Positions 26,841 through 36,222 of a stretch of DNA of 64,000 bases are shown in pieces. The notes below the pieces were generated by a model. It saw only the letters and a program-made list of their open reading frames with translations, had not been told where the DNA came from and made no database searches. Positions within the stretch are counted from its first letter, which is position 1. Each line of letters opens with the position of its first letter. Both the position numbers and the translations under genes were made by a program. Location: contig NZ_PPEI02000001.1 of NCBI RefSeq assembly GCF_002899895.1, positions 124,001 to 188,000 of the forward strand, written 5' to 3'. This DNA comes from Chryseobacterium oncorhynchi (GTDB taxonomy: Bacteria; Bacteroidota; Bacteroidia; Flavobacteriales; Weeksellaceae).

Positions 26841-27560
26841 ATGGAAATGGAAAATAGTCTGAAAAATGAATTCGAAAAACTTCAGGAAGAGCTTATAGAG
26901 GGATCTTTTCAAAACAATTTTTTACAAATATTGGTAGAAAAGTTTCCGAATGAATTAGTTTTTTCTACCAGCTTCAGCTATGAAGATCAGGTGATTACCC
27001 ACTTGATAAAAAATCTGAACGTAGATATTTTCACATTGGATACCGGAAGGCTCTTTGAACAAACCTATGAAACATGGGCTTCTACAAAAGCATTCTTTAA
27101 AAAAGACATCAAAGCCTATTATCCCGATACTGAAGAACTGAAAAAGTTTATCTCGGAAAATGGTCCCAATTCCTTTTACCAATCTGTAGAGCAAAGGAAA
27201 GCATGTTGTACTATCCGTAAAGTACACCCTCTGAAATCAGCTCTGAAAGGATATAAGGTATGGATAACAGGTTTAAGATCAGAACACTCTCCAAACAGGC
27301 AGAATATGCCCTCATTGGAATGGGATGAGGATAACGGGATCATTAAGTATCATCCCCTTCTTCACTGGAGTACAGAGCAGGTAACGGATTATGTTAAAGA
27401 CAATCATCTGCCTTACAATTATCTGCACAAAAAAGGATTTGTAAGCATTGGATGTGAACCTTGTACAAGAGCCATTAAAGAAGGAGAAGATTTCAGAGCA
27501 GGCCGCTGGTGGTGGGAAGATGCCAATAAAAAAGAGTGCGGTCTACATATTCATCAATAA
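26841..27560 (+). CDS. cysH: Assimilatory APS/PAPS reductase
   Basis: Reduces adenylyl sulfate (or PAPS) to sulfite. 239 residues. The PP-loop-type nucleotide site starts at FSTSFSYEDQ (41-50), and the RTGLRSEHS-like WITGLRSEHSPNR segment is at 141-153. The cysteine pattern Cys122-Cys123 ... Cys205-x2-Cys208 is that of enzymes carrying a [4Fe-4S] cluster, which use APS, and the catalytic Cys233 is in KKECGLH. No APS kinase gene is in the operon, which agrees with APS as substrate. First gene of the eight-gene cysteine run, 12 bp before cysD. Confidence 0.95.
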   Translation: MEMENSLKNEFEKLQEELIEGSFQNNFLQILVEKFPNELVFSTSFSYEDQVITHLIKNLNVDIFTLDTGRLFEQTYETWASTKAFFKKDIKAYYPDTEELKKFISENGPNSFYQSVEQRKACCTIRKVHPLKSALKGYKVWITGLRSEHSPNRQNMPSLEWDEDNGIIKYHPLLHWSTEQVTDYVKDNHLPYNYLHKKGFVSIGCEPCTRAIKEGEDFRAGRWWWEDANKKECGLHIHQ

Positions 27561-27571
27561 AAAAATAAAAT

Positions 27572-28480
27572 ATGTCAACATATCATTTAAACTATTTGGA
27601 TCAGTTAGAAGCTGAATCTATTTACATTTTAAGGGAAGTTGCAGGGCAGTTTGAACGTCCGGCACTTTTATTCAGTGGAGGAAAAGACAGCATTGTGTTG
27701 GCTCATTTGGCTTCGAAGGCATTTCGCTACGGGAAAATACCTTTCACCTTTGTTCATGTGGATACGGGGCATAATTTCCCTGAAGTATTGAATTTCCGTG
27801 ATCAGCTTGTCAATCAATTAGATGTGAATCTTGTTGTACGTAAAGTTGAAGATACAATAGAAAAGAAAGGCTTAACAGAGCCTAAGGGTAAATTCCCAAG
27901 CAGAAACTGGTTACAGACCTATACATTATTAGATACCATAGAAGAGTTTGAATTTGATGCCTGCATTGGAGGAGCTCGTAGAGATGAAGAAAAAGCCCGT
28001 GCTAAGGAAAGAATTTTCTCTGTGAGAGATGAATTTGGACAATGGGATCCAAAACTTCAACGCCCTGAATTATGGAGTATTTTCAATGGAAAAATTCAGA
28101 AAGGTGAGAATGTACGAGTCTTCCCGATTAGTAACTGGACAGAACTTGACATCTGGAACTATATTCGAAGAGAAAAAATAGATCTGCCTTCTATCTACTT
28201 TTCGCACGACAGGGAAGTGGTAGACCTTAACGGACAATGGATTGCCAACTCTCATCATGCTTCTCTGGAAACAGATGATGTAATAGCAGTAAAAAAGATA
28301 AGATACCGTACTGTGGGAGATATGACATGTACTGCAGCTGTAGAATCTAAAGCAACAACAATAGACGCTGTTATTGAAGAGATTGTAGCCACCCGAATTT
28401 CTGAACGTGGTGAAACCCGAATTGATGACCGCGTTACAGAAGCTGCGATGGAAGACCGCAAAAAAGGAGGTTATTTCTAG
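27572..28480 (+). CDS. cysD: Sulfate adenylyltransferase subunit 2
   Basis: ATP-pyrophosphatase subunit that makes APS from sulfate and ATP, driven by the GTPase subunit encoded next. 302 residues, the family norm. The PP-loop is FSGGKDSIVL (34-43), with THVDTGHNFPE-like FVHVDTGHNFPEV at 65-77, CIGGARRDEEKAR near 131 and the C-terminal ISERGETRIDDR segment near 275. 67 bp separate it from cysN with no terminator. Confidence 0.97.
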   Translation: MSTYHLNYLDQLEAESIYILREVAGQFERPALLFSGGKDSIVLAHLASKAFRYGKIPFTFVHVDTGHNFPEVLNFRDQLVNQLDVNLVVRKVEDTIEKKGLTEPKGKFPSRNWLQTYTLLDTIEEFEFDACIGGARRDEEKARAKERIFSVRDEFGQWDPKLQRPELWSIFNGKIQKGENVRVFPISNWTELDIWNYIRREKIDLPSIYFSHDREVVDLNGQWIANSHHASLETDDVIAVKKIRYRTVGDMTCTAAVESKATTIDAVIEEIVATRISERGETRIDDRVTEAAMEDRKKGGYF

Positions 28481-28547
28481 ATAAGAAATTAACAATCCTT
28501 TGTTTATTAAACCCACTCATTACTCACATTACCCATAATTAAAACGG

Positions 28548-29786
28548 ATGGATATTTTAAGATTTATAACAGCAGGAAGCGTAGATGACGGTAAAAGTAC
28601 CCTTATCGGAAGACTGCTATACGATAGCAAAAGCATTTTACAGGATCAGTTGGAAGTCCTTGAAAAACACTCTAAAAACAAAAATGATGACGGGGTAGAT
28701 CTTGCTCTGCTAACGGACGGACTTCGTGCTGAAAGGGAACAGGGGATCACCATAGATGTTGCTTACAGGTATTTTTCAACTTCAAAAAGGAAATTTATCA
28801 TTGCCGACGCCCCGGGCCATGTACAATATACCCGTAACATGATCACAGGTGCCTCCAACTCTGATCTGATGGTCATTCTGATTGATGCCAGAAAAGGAGT
28901 CATTGAACAAACAAGAAGACACTCTATTATAGCATCATTACTGAAACTAAAGAAAGTAGCAGTAGCCATTAATAAAATGGACATGGTAGATTATTCACAA
29001 GAAGTATTTGAAAGCATAAAAGAAGAGTATTCAAAAATTGCAGAGAATCTTGGCTTAGATGATGTGAGCTATTTCCCGATTTCTGCCCTTAAAGGAGATA
29101 ATATTGTTTCAGTATCCTCTAAGACAGACTGGTATCAGGGAAATTCTCTTTTGGAATATCTGGAAGAAGTTACGTTGAATGAAGAATTAAATAATGGCAG
29201 CCGTTTTCAGGTTCAGTATGTAATTCGGCCTCAAACTGAAGAACTGCATGATTACAGAGGCTATGCCGGACAAATATTAAGCGAAAAATTCCAAAAAGGA
29301 GATAAAATTCATATACTTCCGGCAGGAATTACAAGTGAAATCTCTAAGATTGAAATCAATGGAATTGAAGCAGAAGAAGCATTCGAGGGACAGCCTGTTG
29401 TTATTCATGTGACCGATGATTTGGATATCAGCAGAGGCGATATTTTTGCCACAGAAGAACAGCTTCCTGTTGTAGAAAAAGATCTGGAAGTTCTGCTATG
29501 CTGGCTTGATCAAAAATCACTACAACCCGGAAATAAGTATCTATTACAGCAAAACAGCAGACTGGTAAAGGCTGTGGTAAAAGAAGTAGATTACAAGATT
29601 GATGTCAATACCCTTAAACAAGAAAAAGCCAATGGTGATATCAGACTTAATGAAGTTGTGAAAGTGACCATAAGAACAGCGCAACCGTTGGTGTACGATA
29701 GTTTTATCAATAACAAAAGAACAGGTTCTGCAATTTTAGTAGATGAAACCTCTCATTCTACTGTTGCAGCCTGCATAATTCAGTAA
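28548..29786 (+). CDS. cysN: Sulfate adenylyltransferase subunit 1 (GTPase)
   Basis: EF-Tu-like GTPase that couples GTP hydrolysis to APS synthesis by CysD. G1 is GSVDDGKST (10-18), the switch region REQGITIDVAYRYF near 63, G3 DAPGHVQYTRNM near 85 and G4 NKMD near 144; two beta-barrel domains follow. It is 412 residues and lacks the fused APS-kinase (CysC) domain found in some bifunctional NodQ-type proteins. Four bases separate it from the serine acetyltransferase gene. Confidence 0.96.
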   Translation: MDILRFITAGSVDDGKSTLIGRLLYDSKSILQDQLEVLEKHSKNKNDDGVDLALLTDGLRAEREQGITIDVAYRYFSTSKRKFIIADAPGHVQYTRNMITGASNSDLMVILIDARKGVIEQTRRHSIIASLLKLKKVAVAINKMDMVDYSQEVFESIKEEYSKIAENLGLDDVSYFPISALKGDNIVSVSSKTDWYQGNSLLEYLEEVTLNEELNNGSRFQVQYVIRPQTEELHDYRGYAGQILSEKFQKGDKIHILPAGITSEISKIEINGIEAEEAFEGQPVVIHVTDDLDISRGDIFATEEQLPVVEKDLEVLLCWLDQKSLQPGNKYLLQQNSRLVKAVVKEVDYKIDVNTLKQEKANGDIRLNEVVKVTIRTAQPLVYDSFINNKRTGSAILVDETSHSTVAACIIQ

Positions 29787-29789
29787 AAA

Positions 29790-30620
29790 ATGTCAGTTTC
29801 AAATCATTTAATTGAAAGAATTCATCAAAGTAAACAAAATAAAACTCATGGATTCTTTGACAGAGCAAGGGTAAAGGTTTTTGTAACAGATTTGTATAAA
29901 GTATTGTTTCTTCCTCAGCAAGAGAATACAACAGACCAATTGAAACAGGATTTTGAAAAACTAAAGGATCATCTTTTCAACCTGATTCATACAATAACTG
30001 GAGATAAAGATCTTACCGAAGTACAGGTAAATGCTTTTTTTGAAGGGCTTCCCAAAATATATTATCATCTTAATCAGGATGCACAAGCCATTTTAGAATT
30101 TGATCCGGCAGCAGGCTCTTTAGAAGAAATACATCTTGCTTATCCAGGGTATTTTGCATCCTATGTATATCGTATTTCGCATCAACTTTGGAATCAGGAG
30201 GTTCCGGTTTTGCCCCGCGTAATTTCAGAATATGCACATAGCAAAACAGGGATTGATATTCACCCGGGAGCAGTTATTGGAGAATATTTTTTCATCGATC
30301 ACGGAACCGGAATTGTCATTGGAGAAACAACAGTCATTGGCAATCATGTTAAAATATATCAGGGAGTAACTTTAGGAGCCTTGAATGTTTCTAAAGAAAA
30401 GGCCAATCAAAAAAGACATCCCAATATTGAGGATCATGTCATTATTTATTCCGGAGCTACCATTTTGGGCGGGAATACAACAATAGGCACAGAAAGCATT
30501 ATCGGAGGAAATGTATGGATTACACAGGATGTTCCTCCCAATTCTCTGGTCTATCATAAAAGTGAAATAAAAATAAAGGATAACAGTTCATTACCAGAAT
30601 CTTTAACCTTTGTCATATAA
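29790..30620 (+). CDS. Serine O-acetyltransferase
   Basis: Makes O-acetylserine, the carbon acceptor for sulfide. 276 residues: an N-terminal helical domain (about 1-140) and a left-handed beta helix with hexapeptide repeats. The active-site region is recognisable in TGIDIHPGAVIGEYFFIDHGTG (about 150-171, in two parts) and the VTLGALN loop near 193. The long N-terminal part with QDAQAILEFDPAA matches the Bacteroidota/plant-like EpsC branch. 31 bp before cysteine synthase, with which it usually forms a complex through its C-terminal Ile, present here as the last residue. Confidence 0.94.
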   Translation: MSVSNHLIERIHQSKQNKTHGFFDRARVKVFVTDLYKVLFLPQQENTTDQLKQDFEKLKDHLFNLIHTITGDKDLTEVQVNAFFEGLPKIYYHLNQDAQAILEFDPAAGSLEEIHLAYPGYFASYVYRISHQLWNQEVPVLPRVISEYAHSKTGIDIHPGAVIGEYFFIDHGTGIVIGETTVIGNHVKIYQGVTLGALNVSKEKANQKRHPNIEDHVIIYSGATILGGNTTIGTESIIGGNVWITQDVPPNSLVYHKSEIKIKDNSSLPESLTFVI

Positions 30621-30650
30621 AAAACAGAAAAAACAAAAAATTGTATTGGT

Positions 30651-31562
30651 ATGAAATTTCAGAATACACTAGAAACGATTGGAAATACACCAGTCGTAAA
30701 AATTAATAAGCTATTCAATTCAGATCATGAAATCTGGATCAAACTGGAAAAAAGCAATCCGGGCGGAAGCATTAAAGACAGAATTGCTCTGGCCATGATT
30801 GAAGATGCAGAAGCTAAAGGATTACTTAATAAAGATAGCATCATTATAGAACCTACCAGTGGAAATACAGGAATAGGACTGGCATTGGTAGCGGCAGTAA
30901 AAGGATATAAGCTTATTCTGGTAATGCCGGATAGCATGAGTATAGAACGCCGTAAAATTATGGAAGCTTATGGTGCTGAATTTGTGCTTACTCCAAGAGA
31001 AAAAGGAATGAAAGGAGCCATTGAAAAAGCCAATGAACTAGCAGAAGAAACTCCCAATTCATGGATTCCGAGACAGTTTGACAATCCTGCCAACGTTCAG
31101 GTACATACCAAAACCACTGCACAGGAAATTCTACAGGATTTTCCCGACGGTCTGGATTACATCATCACAGGCGTAGGAACCGGCGGTCATATCACCGGAA
31201 TTGCACAGGTAGTAAAGGAAAAATACCCCAACACAAAAGTAATTGCTGTAGAACCTGAACTATCTCCGGTACTAAGCGGAGGAAGCCCTGCACCACATCC
31301 ATTACAAGGTTTGGGAGCCGGATTTGTTCCATCCATTTTGGATATCACCCTTCTGGACGGTGTCATCACAGTAGGAAAAGATGAAGCTTATGAATATGCT
31401 CTGAACGCGGCAAAAAAAGAAGGCCTTTTTGTAGGAATTTCTACCGGAGCAGCTTTGGCTGCCATTGCAAAACATTTGCCGGAAATAGAACCCGGAGCTA
31501 AAATTCTCACCATCAATTACGATACCGGCGAAAGGTATCTTTCCATTGAGGGACTCTTCTAA
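30651..31562 (+). CDS. Cysteine synthase (O-acetylserine sulfhydrylase)
   Basis: PLP enzyme joining sulfide and O-acetylserine to cysteine. The PLP lysine is Lys42 in [10 protein letters not shown], substrate-binding TSGNTGIG at 69-76, phosphate-binding [11 protein letters not shown] near 176 and the closing [10 protein letters not shown] near 263. 303 residues is normal for CysK/CysM; the two isozymes are not easily separated, but the adjacent serine acetyltransferase with C-terminal Ile favours a CysK-type partner. Confidence 0.96.
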   Translation: MKFQNTLETIGNTPVVKINKLFNSDHEIWIKLEKSNPGGSIKDRIALAMIEDAEAKGLLNKDSIIIEPTSGNTGIGLALVAAVKGYKLILVMPDSMSIERRKIMEAYGAEFVLTPREKGMKGAIEKANELAEETPNSWIPRQFDNPANVQVHTKTTAQEILQDFPDGLDYIITGVGTGGHITGIAQVVKEKYPNTKVIAVEPELSPVLSGGSPAPHPLQGLGAGFVPSILDITLLDGVITVGKDEAYEYALNAAKKEGLFVGISTGAALAAIAKHLPEIEPGAKILTINYDTGERYLSIEGLF

Positions 31563-31586
31563 ATCCTTTAATTAACACCGACTTCA

Positions 31587-32432
31587 ATGAATACAAATAT
31601 AAAATCACCTAAGGTTTACCTTATCGGTGCAGGGCCTGGCAACCCTGATTTGATCACAGTAAAAGCCGTAAAAGCCATTGCCAAAGCAGATGTTGTTTTA
31701 TCTGACCGTTTAGTAAGCCCTGAAATTTTAGAGACCTATGTCAATAAAAATACAGAAATCATCTATGTAGGTAAAGAATGCAGCAAGAATGCATCAACCC
31801 CTCAATCCCATATCAATACTTTAATGGTGGACTATGCCCTTCAGAATAAGACCGTAGTAAGGCTTAAAGGGGGAGATGTTTCCATTTTCTCCAATGTTTT
31901 GGATGAATTACAGGCGTTGAAGCAAAATCATATTCCATATGAAATTATTCCCGGAATTACAGCTGCATTGGGTGCTGCTGCCTATGCAGGAATGCCTTTA
32001 ACAGCCAGAGGATATGCTACATCAGTACGTTTTCTCACTTACTATAAATCTGAGATCCTTACCCATGAATATTGGAAAGAACTCGCTATCACCAATGATA
32101 CCCTTGTATTTTATATGTCTAAAGGTAACCTTAAAGAACTTGTAGAAAAATTTATTGGATTAGAAGTTTCAAAAGAGAAAAAAATTGCAGTAATCGAACA
32201 GGCTACAACCCCTTTCCAAAAGGTTTATACAGCTTCTTTTGATGATTTCGGCAAAACTCTAGGTGATAAAAACTTTGCATCCCCATCATTAGTTATCATA
32301 GGTAAAGTAGTGAATTTGCACGAAGAGTTCTCGTGGCTTGAAAATGCAGAGGAGGAAGGTCTTTATTTTAAATCGGTGGAAAACGGAAGTCTCATCCCCA
32401 AAACTCAAAATTTCTTTGAATATGCTGTCTGA
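31587..32432 (+). CDS. cobA: Uroporphyrinogen-III C-methyltransferase (SUMT)
   Basis: First committed step of siroheme synthesis, producing precorrin-2 with two SAM. Signatures: YLIGAGPGNPDLITVKA (11-27), VLSDRLVS near 43, and the SAM-binding VRLKGGDVSIF near 91 and PGITAALGAAAYAGMPLT near 125. 281 residues: only the methyltransferase half of an E. coli CysG. The dehydrogenase half is encoded separately at 39099, fused to a transporter. Overlaps the start of cysJ by 11 bp. Confidence 0.95.
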   Translation: MNTNIKSPKVYLIGAGPGNPDLITVKAVKAIAKADVVLSDRLVSPEILETYVNKNTEIIYVGKECSKNASTPQSHINTLMVDYALQNKTVVRLKGGDVSIFSNVLDELQALKQNHIPYEIIPGITAALGAAAYAGMPLTARGYATSVRFLTYYKSEILTHEYWKELAITNDTLVFYMSKGNLKELVEKFIGLEVSKEKKIAVIEQATTPFQKVYTASFDDFGKTLGDKNFASPSLVIIGKVVNLHEEFSWLENAEEEGLYFKSVENGSLIPKTQNFFEYAV

Positions 32433-34131
32433 AACGAAATTAAACATACTGAAACAAATATCCAGTGATTTTTCCAGGGACGAATCTATCTGGGCAAGCG
32501 GATATCTGGCAGGTCTTGCCGGAACACCTCTTACTGCGGTACAACCACCTTTGCAAGCAGGTTTTACAGAACAAAATAGAGTTAAGAAAATTACACTTGC
32601 CTACGGAACAGAAACCGGAAACAGCAAAAAACTGGCAACAGGACTGGCAGGAATCATTAAGAAAAAAGGAGTTCAGGTTAAATTAACTGATCTGTCTCAA
32701 TACAAGCCCAAGGACCTTGCAAAGGAAGAATTTTTCTTTGTCGTGATAAGTACACAGGGCGAAGGAGATCCTCCAATTCTTGCCAAGAAGTTTTATGATT
32801 ATATCTATGAAAATGAAATCAATCTCAGCCACCTTAAATTTGGAGTCTTGGCTTTGGGAGACAGCAGCTACCCTCTTTTCTGCAAAACAGGAGAGGATGT
32901 AGATTCCCGCTTTGAAATTCTGGGGGCACAACGTGTTATTCCATTAAAAAAATGCGATATTGATTATGAACAGGATGCCGAAAGCTGGATAGAACATGTC
33001 TTTGAAGCTGTTAATAAAACTTCAGCAGATAGCATCAAAAATAATCCAGTTCAAAAGGCTTCAACCGGAAGAAAAAAATATCATGGAAAAATATCAACCA
33101 TTATTAACCTCAATGATATTACTTCTGAAAAAGAGACTTATCATATAGAAATAGAAACTGAAGAAGACTTAGCGTATCAACCCGGTGCAGCTCTGGGAGT
33201 TATCCCATTCAATTCCAAAGAAATTATTGATGAAATTATTGCATTAACAGGAATTGATCCTACAAAGAAAATTGAAACCTCAAAAGTTACAGACACCGTA
33301 GAAGAGCTGTTGCACAAACATCTTAATATTAGTTATTTGCTAAAAACCGTGGTTATCCAATACGCAAAGATTACAGGTCATTCTATTCCGGAAGTTCGTT
33401 TAAGTCTTCTCGATCTGCTTAGAATTTATCCTGTGAAAAATGCGGAGGAATTTGAAGAAGTTATTCAGATACTTACTGGTCAGGCGCCTCGTCTGTACTC
33501 CATATCATCTTCTCTGGAAGCCCATGGTGAAAATGAAATACACATCACGGTAGCAAAATCAGAATTCTTCATAGATCATCAGAAACATAATGGCTTATGC
33601 AGTGGATTTCTCAGCGAATTCAGTGAGGAACAAGATATTGAGTTCTATATTCAGGATGCGGGGCATTTCAGATTACCGGAACCTGATAAAGATATCATCA
33701 TGATTGGGCCGGGAACCGGAATTGCACCTTTCCGATCATTTCTTTGGGAGCGTGACGCCACTGGAGCAGAAGGAAAAAACTGGCTCTTTTTCGGAGACAG
33801 GAACTTTGTATCAGATTTTATTTATCAATCTGAACTTCAGGATTTTCTTAAAACAGGAAGTCTCACTCATTTAGATCTTGCCTTTTCAAGAGATACCACC
33901 GAGAAAATATATGTTCAGCACAAACTGGAACAAAAAGCACAGGAAGTCTTTTACTGGCTTGAAGGAGGAGCATCCGTGTATGTATGTGGCACCAAGGAAC
34001 CTATGAGTAAGGATGTTGAAAACACTCTTTTGAATATCATTCAGCATCAGGGAAAACGAAGCAAGGAGGAAGCCTTTCATTACTTAGAAGAAATGGAGCT
34101 TAGCGGCCGATATGCCAAAGATGTTTATTAA
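32422..34131 (+). CDS. cysJ: Assimilatory sulfite reductase flavoprotein subunit
   Basis: Delivers NADPH electrons to the hemoprotein. 569 residues: an N-terminal tail (1-55), flavodoxin domain with FMN loop YGTETGNSKK (61-70), a connecting domain, the FAD motif RLYSISS near 356 and the NADP motif GPGTGIAPFRSF near 429, and the C-terminal aromatic residue Tyr. The start at 32422 (MLSETKLN) overlaps the end of cobA by 11 bp and is preferred over a longer frame that lies wholly inside cobA. Confidence 0.95.
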   Translation: MLSETKLNILKQISSDFSRDESIWASGYLAGLAGTPLTAVQPPLQAGFTEQNRVKKITLAYGTETGNSKKLATGLAGIIKKKGVQVKLTDLSQYKPKDLAKEEFFFVVISTQGEGDPPILAKKFYDYIYENEINLSHLKFGVLALGDSSYPLFCKTGEDVDSRFEILGAQRVIPLKKCDIDYEQDAESWIEHVFEAVNKTSADSIKNNPVQKASTGRKKYHGKISTIINLNDITSEKETYHIEIETEEDLAYQPGAALGVIPFNSKEIIDEIIALTGIDPTKKIETSKVTDTVEELLHKHLNISYLLKTVVIQYAKITGHSIPEVRLSLLDLLRIYPVKNAEEFEEVIQILTGQAPRLYSISSSLEAHGENEIHITVAKSEFFIDHQKHNGLCSGFLSEFSEEQDIEFYIQDAGHFRLPEPDKDIIMIGPGTGIAPFRSFLWERDATGAEGKNWLFFGDRNFVSDFIYQSELQDFLKTGSLTHLDLAFSRDTTEKIYVQHKLEQKAQEVFYWLEGGASVYVCGTKEPMSKDVENTLLNIIQHQGKRSKEEAFHYLEEMELSGRYAKDVY

Positions 34132-34162
34132 AAAGACCAGTAGTAACATTAAAAAAACAATT

Positions 34163-35836
34163 ATGAGCAATAAAGATAACCTTTCCCCTGTAGAAAGGAT
34201 TAAAACCCAAAGTAACGGACTCCGGGGTACATTAAAAGACAGCCTTGCAGACGACTTCACAGGAGCCATAAGAGAAGATGATCAAACCGTAATCAAGTTC
34301 CACGGAATGTACCAGCAGGACGACAGAGACAGAAGAGAAGAACGCGTATCCAAAAAACTGGAATGGCTATATTCCTATATGATCAGACTTAGGCTTCCCG
34401 GCGGATTTTTAACCTCAGATCAATGGATCGGAGTGAATGAAATTGCCCAAGACCATTCTACAGGAACCATAAAAATAACAACAAGACAGACGCTTCAGCT
34501 GCATGGTATTTTAAAGTCCCATTTAAAGCCAACCATTCAGAACTTTAATCTAAATCACCTTGACTCTATTGCAGCCTGTGGTGATGTGAACAGAAATGTT
34601 ACCTGTACAGCAAATCCATCAGAATCTCCGCTGCATCAGCAAACTTACGAACTGGCAGGTAAAATAAGTGAAATGTGTCTGCCAAAAACACAATCTTATT
34701 ATGATATCTGGATTGATGATGAACTGATTGTTGACAGAAAAGCAGAAGAAGATCCTTTGTATCAGGACAGATATCTTCCCAGAAAACTAAAAATTGGAAT
34801 CGCAGTTCCTCCCAATAATGATGTAGATGTATTTATCAATGATATTGCCCTGATTGCCATCATTGAGAATAATCAGATTGCAGGCTATAATATTGCTGCC
34901 GGAGGAGGATTGGGCGCTACACACGGAAATGAAGCCACCTATGCACGTCTTGCCTCTGTGCTTGGATTTGTAGACTCTGAAGAAAAGGCCTTACAAGCAG
35001 TGTATGAGATCATAACGGTTCAACGAGACTTCGGAAACAGAAGCGATAGAAAACTTTCAAGATTAAAATATACCATTGATAAGCTTGGAATAGATCAGTA
35101 CAGAACCGAAGTAGAGAAAAGAACCGGATTCAGCTTTGAGCCAGCCAGAGAATTCAAATTTGAACAAAGAAAAGATCGCTATGGATGGACCCAAAATCAT
35201 GAAGGAAAATGGTTTTACACATTATTTGTAGAGCATGGAAGAGTACTGGATATTGAAGAATATCCTTTAAAATCAGGATTATTAAAGATTGCCCAGACCG
35301 TTGAACTCAACTTCAGATTTACCTGTAACCAAAATCTAATCCTTGCAGATATCAGTGAAAGCGATAAAACAAAAGTAGAAAGCCTGTTGCAGGAGTATGG
35401 AATTTCAGAATACACTTATAAAGCAAGTGCCCTGCGTAAAAATTCTGTTGCCTGTGTTGCATTAAATACTTGTTCTCTGGCTTTAGCAGAGGCACAGCGT
35501 TATTTACCTTCATTAGTGACCAAAATAGAACCTATCCTTGAAAAACATGGTCTTATACAGGATGATATTACCATTAGAATGACAGGATGTCCCAACGGAT
35601 GCGGTAGATCTCCCAATGCTGAAATTGGATTTGTAGGAACAGCTTATGGTAAATACAATCTCCATATCGGTGGAGACAGACTGGGGATGCGATTGAATAC
35701 AAAATTCAGGGAAAACATTGGTGAAGAAGAAATTCTGACCACTCTTGACGAACTTTTCGGGATTTATGTGCAGAAAAGACTTACAGAAGAAACATTTGGT
35801 GATTTTTCATACCGTTACTTAAAAACTTTAAACTGA
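34163..35836 (+). CDS. cysI: Assimilatory sulfite reductase hemoprotein subunit
   Basis: Six-electron reduction of sulfite to sulfide on coupled siroheme and [4Fe-4S]. The four cluster/siroheme ligands are Cys431, Cys437, Cys476 and Cys480, in the signature C-x5-C ... C-x3-C (TGCPNGCGRSPNAE). Two nitrite/sulfite-reductase ferredoxin-like halves are present (from about 50 and 325), and TTRQTLQLHGI near 110 binds siroheme propionates. The start at 34163 (MSNKDNLSP) is chosen; an in-frame codon 51 bp upstream would overlap cysJ. Followed after 4 bp by the MCMCC mini-ORF. Confidence 0.95.
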   Translation: MSNKDNLSPVERIKTQSNGLRGTLKDSLADDFTGAIREDDQTVIKFHGMYQQDDRDRREERVSKKLEWLYSYMIRLRLPGGFLTSDQWIGVNEIAQDHSTGTIKITTRQTLQLHGILKSHLKPTIQNFNLNHLDSIAACGDVNRNVTCTANPSESPLHQQTYELAGKISEMCLPKTQSYYDIWIDDELIVDRKAEEDPLYQDRYLPRKLKIGIAVPPNNDVDVFINDIALIAIIENNQIAGYNIAAGGGLGATHGNEATYARLASVLGFVDSEEKALQAVYEIITVQRDFGNRSDRKLSRLKYTIDKLGIDQYRTEVEKRTGFSFEPAREFKFEQRKDRYGWTQNHEGKWFYTLFVEHGRVLDIEEYPLKSGLLKIAQTVELNFRFTCNQNLILADISESDKTKVESLLQEYGISEYTYKASALRKNSVACVALNTCSLALAEAQRYLPSLVTKIEPILEKHGLIQDDITIRMTGCPNGCGRSPNAEIGFVGTAYGKYNLHIGGDRLGMRLNTKFRENIGEEEILTTLDELFGIYVQKRLTEETFGDFSYRYLKTLN

Positions 35837-35840
35837 ATAT

Positions 35841-35924
35841 ATGACAAGCCTTTTTGATGATCTGAAAAAACTAAAAAAAAATCAACCTCTTCTTTTAAGC
35901 GAACGAATGTGTATGTGTTGTTGA
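35841..35924 (+). CDS. 27-residue peptide ending MCMCC (candidate cysteine-responsive leader)
   Basis: ATG at 35841, four bases after the cysI stop, opens a 27-codon frame (MTSLFDDLKKLKKNQPLLLS then ERMCMCC) closed by TGA. The last five residues are Met-Cys-Met-Cys-Cys, three cysteines in a peptide that otherwise has none. Its position between the sulfite-reductase genes and a TonB receptor/siroheme unit fits a peptide whose translation reports cysteinyl-tRNA supply, in the manner of cysteine-rich upstream ORFs described in Actinobacteria. No terminator/antiterminator pair is obvious directly after it. Too short to prove as a gene by sequence alone. Confidence 0.5.
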   Translation: MTSLFDDLKKLKKNQPLLLSERMCMCC

Positions 35925-35946
35925 TTCTCAAATAACAATACAATCA

Positions 35947-36196
35947 AAGCTGTTTCAACTTTTCAATAAACCACAAAAGTCACAAAAGTTTTTTTAAGAG
36001 CTAAACTTTGTGCATAATAAGTAGATCTAAGTTTTGTAAAAATCTTTGATTTTGATCTAATGTGAGCTTTTCTGCGGAATCATTTTAAACTTACTTAAGC
36101 GAACTAAAGTGTTTTAAAATGAAAACCTTTGTGCCTTTTGTGGTTAAAAATAAACGATGTCAACATTCTTCAAAGACATCAAAGTTCAAACAGCTT
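35947..36196. repeat. 250-bp nested inverted-repeat (foldback/MITE-like) element
   Basis: Outer arms AAGCTGTTTCAACTTT (35947-35962) and AAAGTTCAAACAGCTT (36181-36196) are reverse complements with one mismatch in 16. Inner arms 35969-35991 and 36123-36145 (AACCACAAAAG... against ...CTTTTGTGGTT) match at 21 of 23 positions. The 131 bp between have no coding potential. Two independent nested pairs rule out chance. It fills most of the 386-bp gap between cysI and the TonB receptor. It may be a dispersed repeat of the genome or a structured 5' UTR of the receptor mRNA. Confidence 0.7.
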
Positions 36197-36222
36197 CATT
36201 CTTAACTTAAAAATGAAGAAAA

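Noticed and set aside
28070-28516. 148-codon frame on the - strand across cysD
   Set aside because: Antisense to a strongly conserved gene; the translation is a Ser/Cys/Phe-rich shadow.
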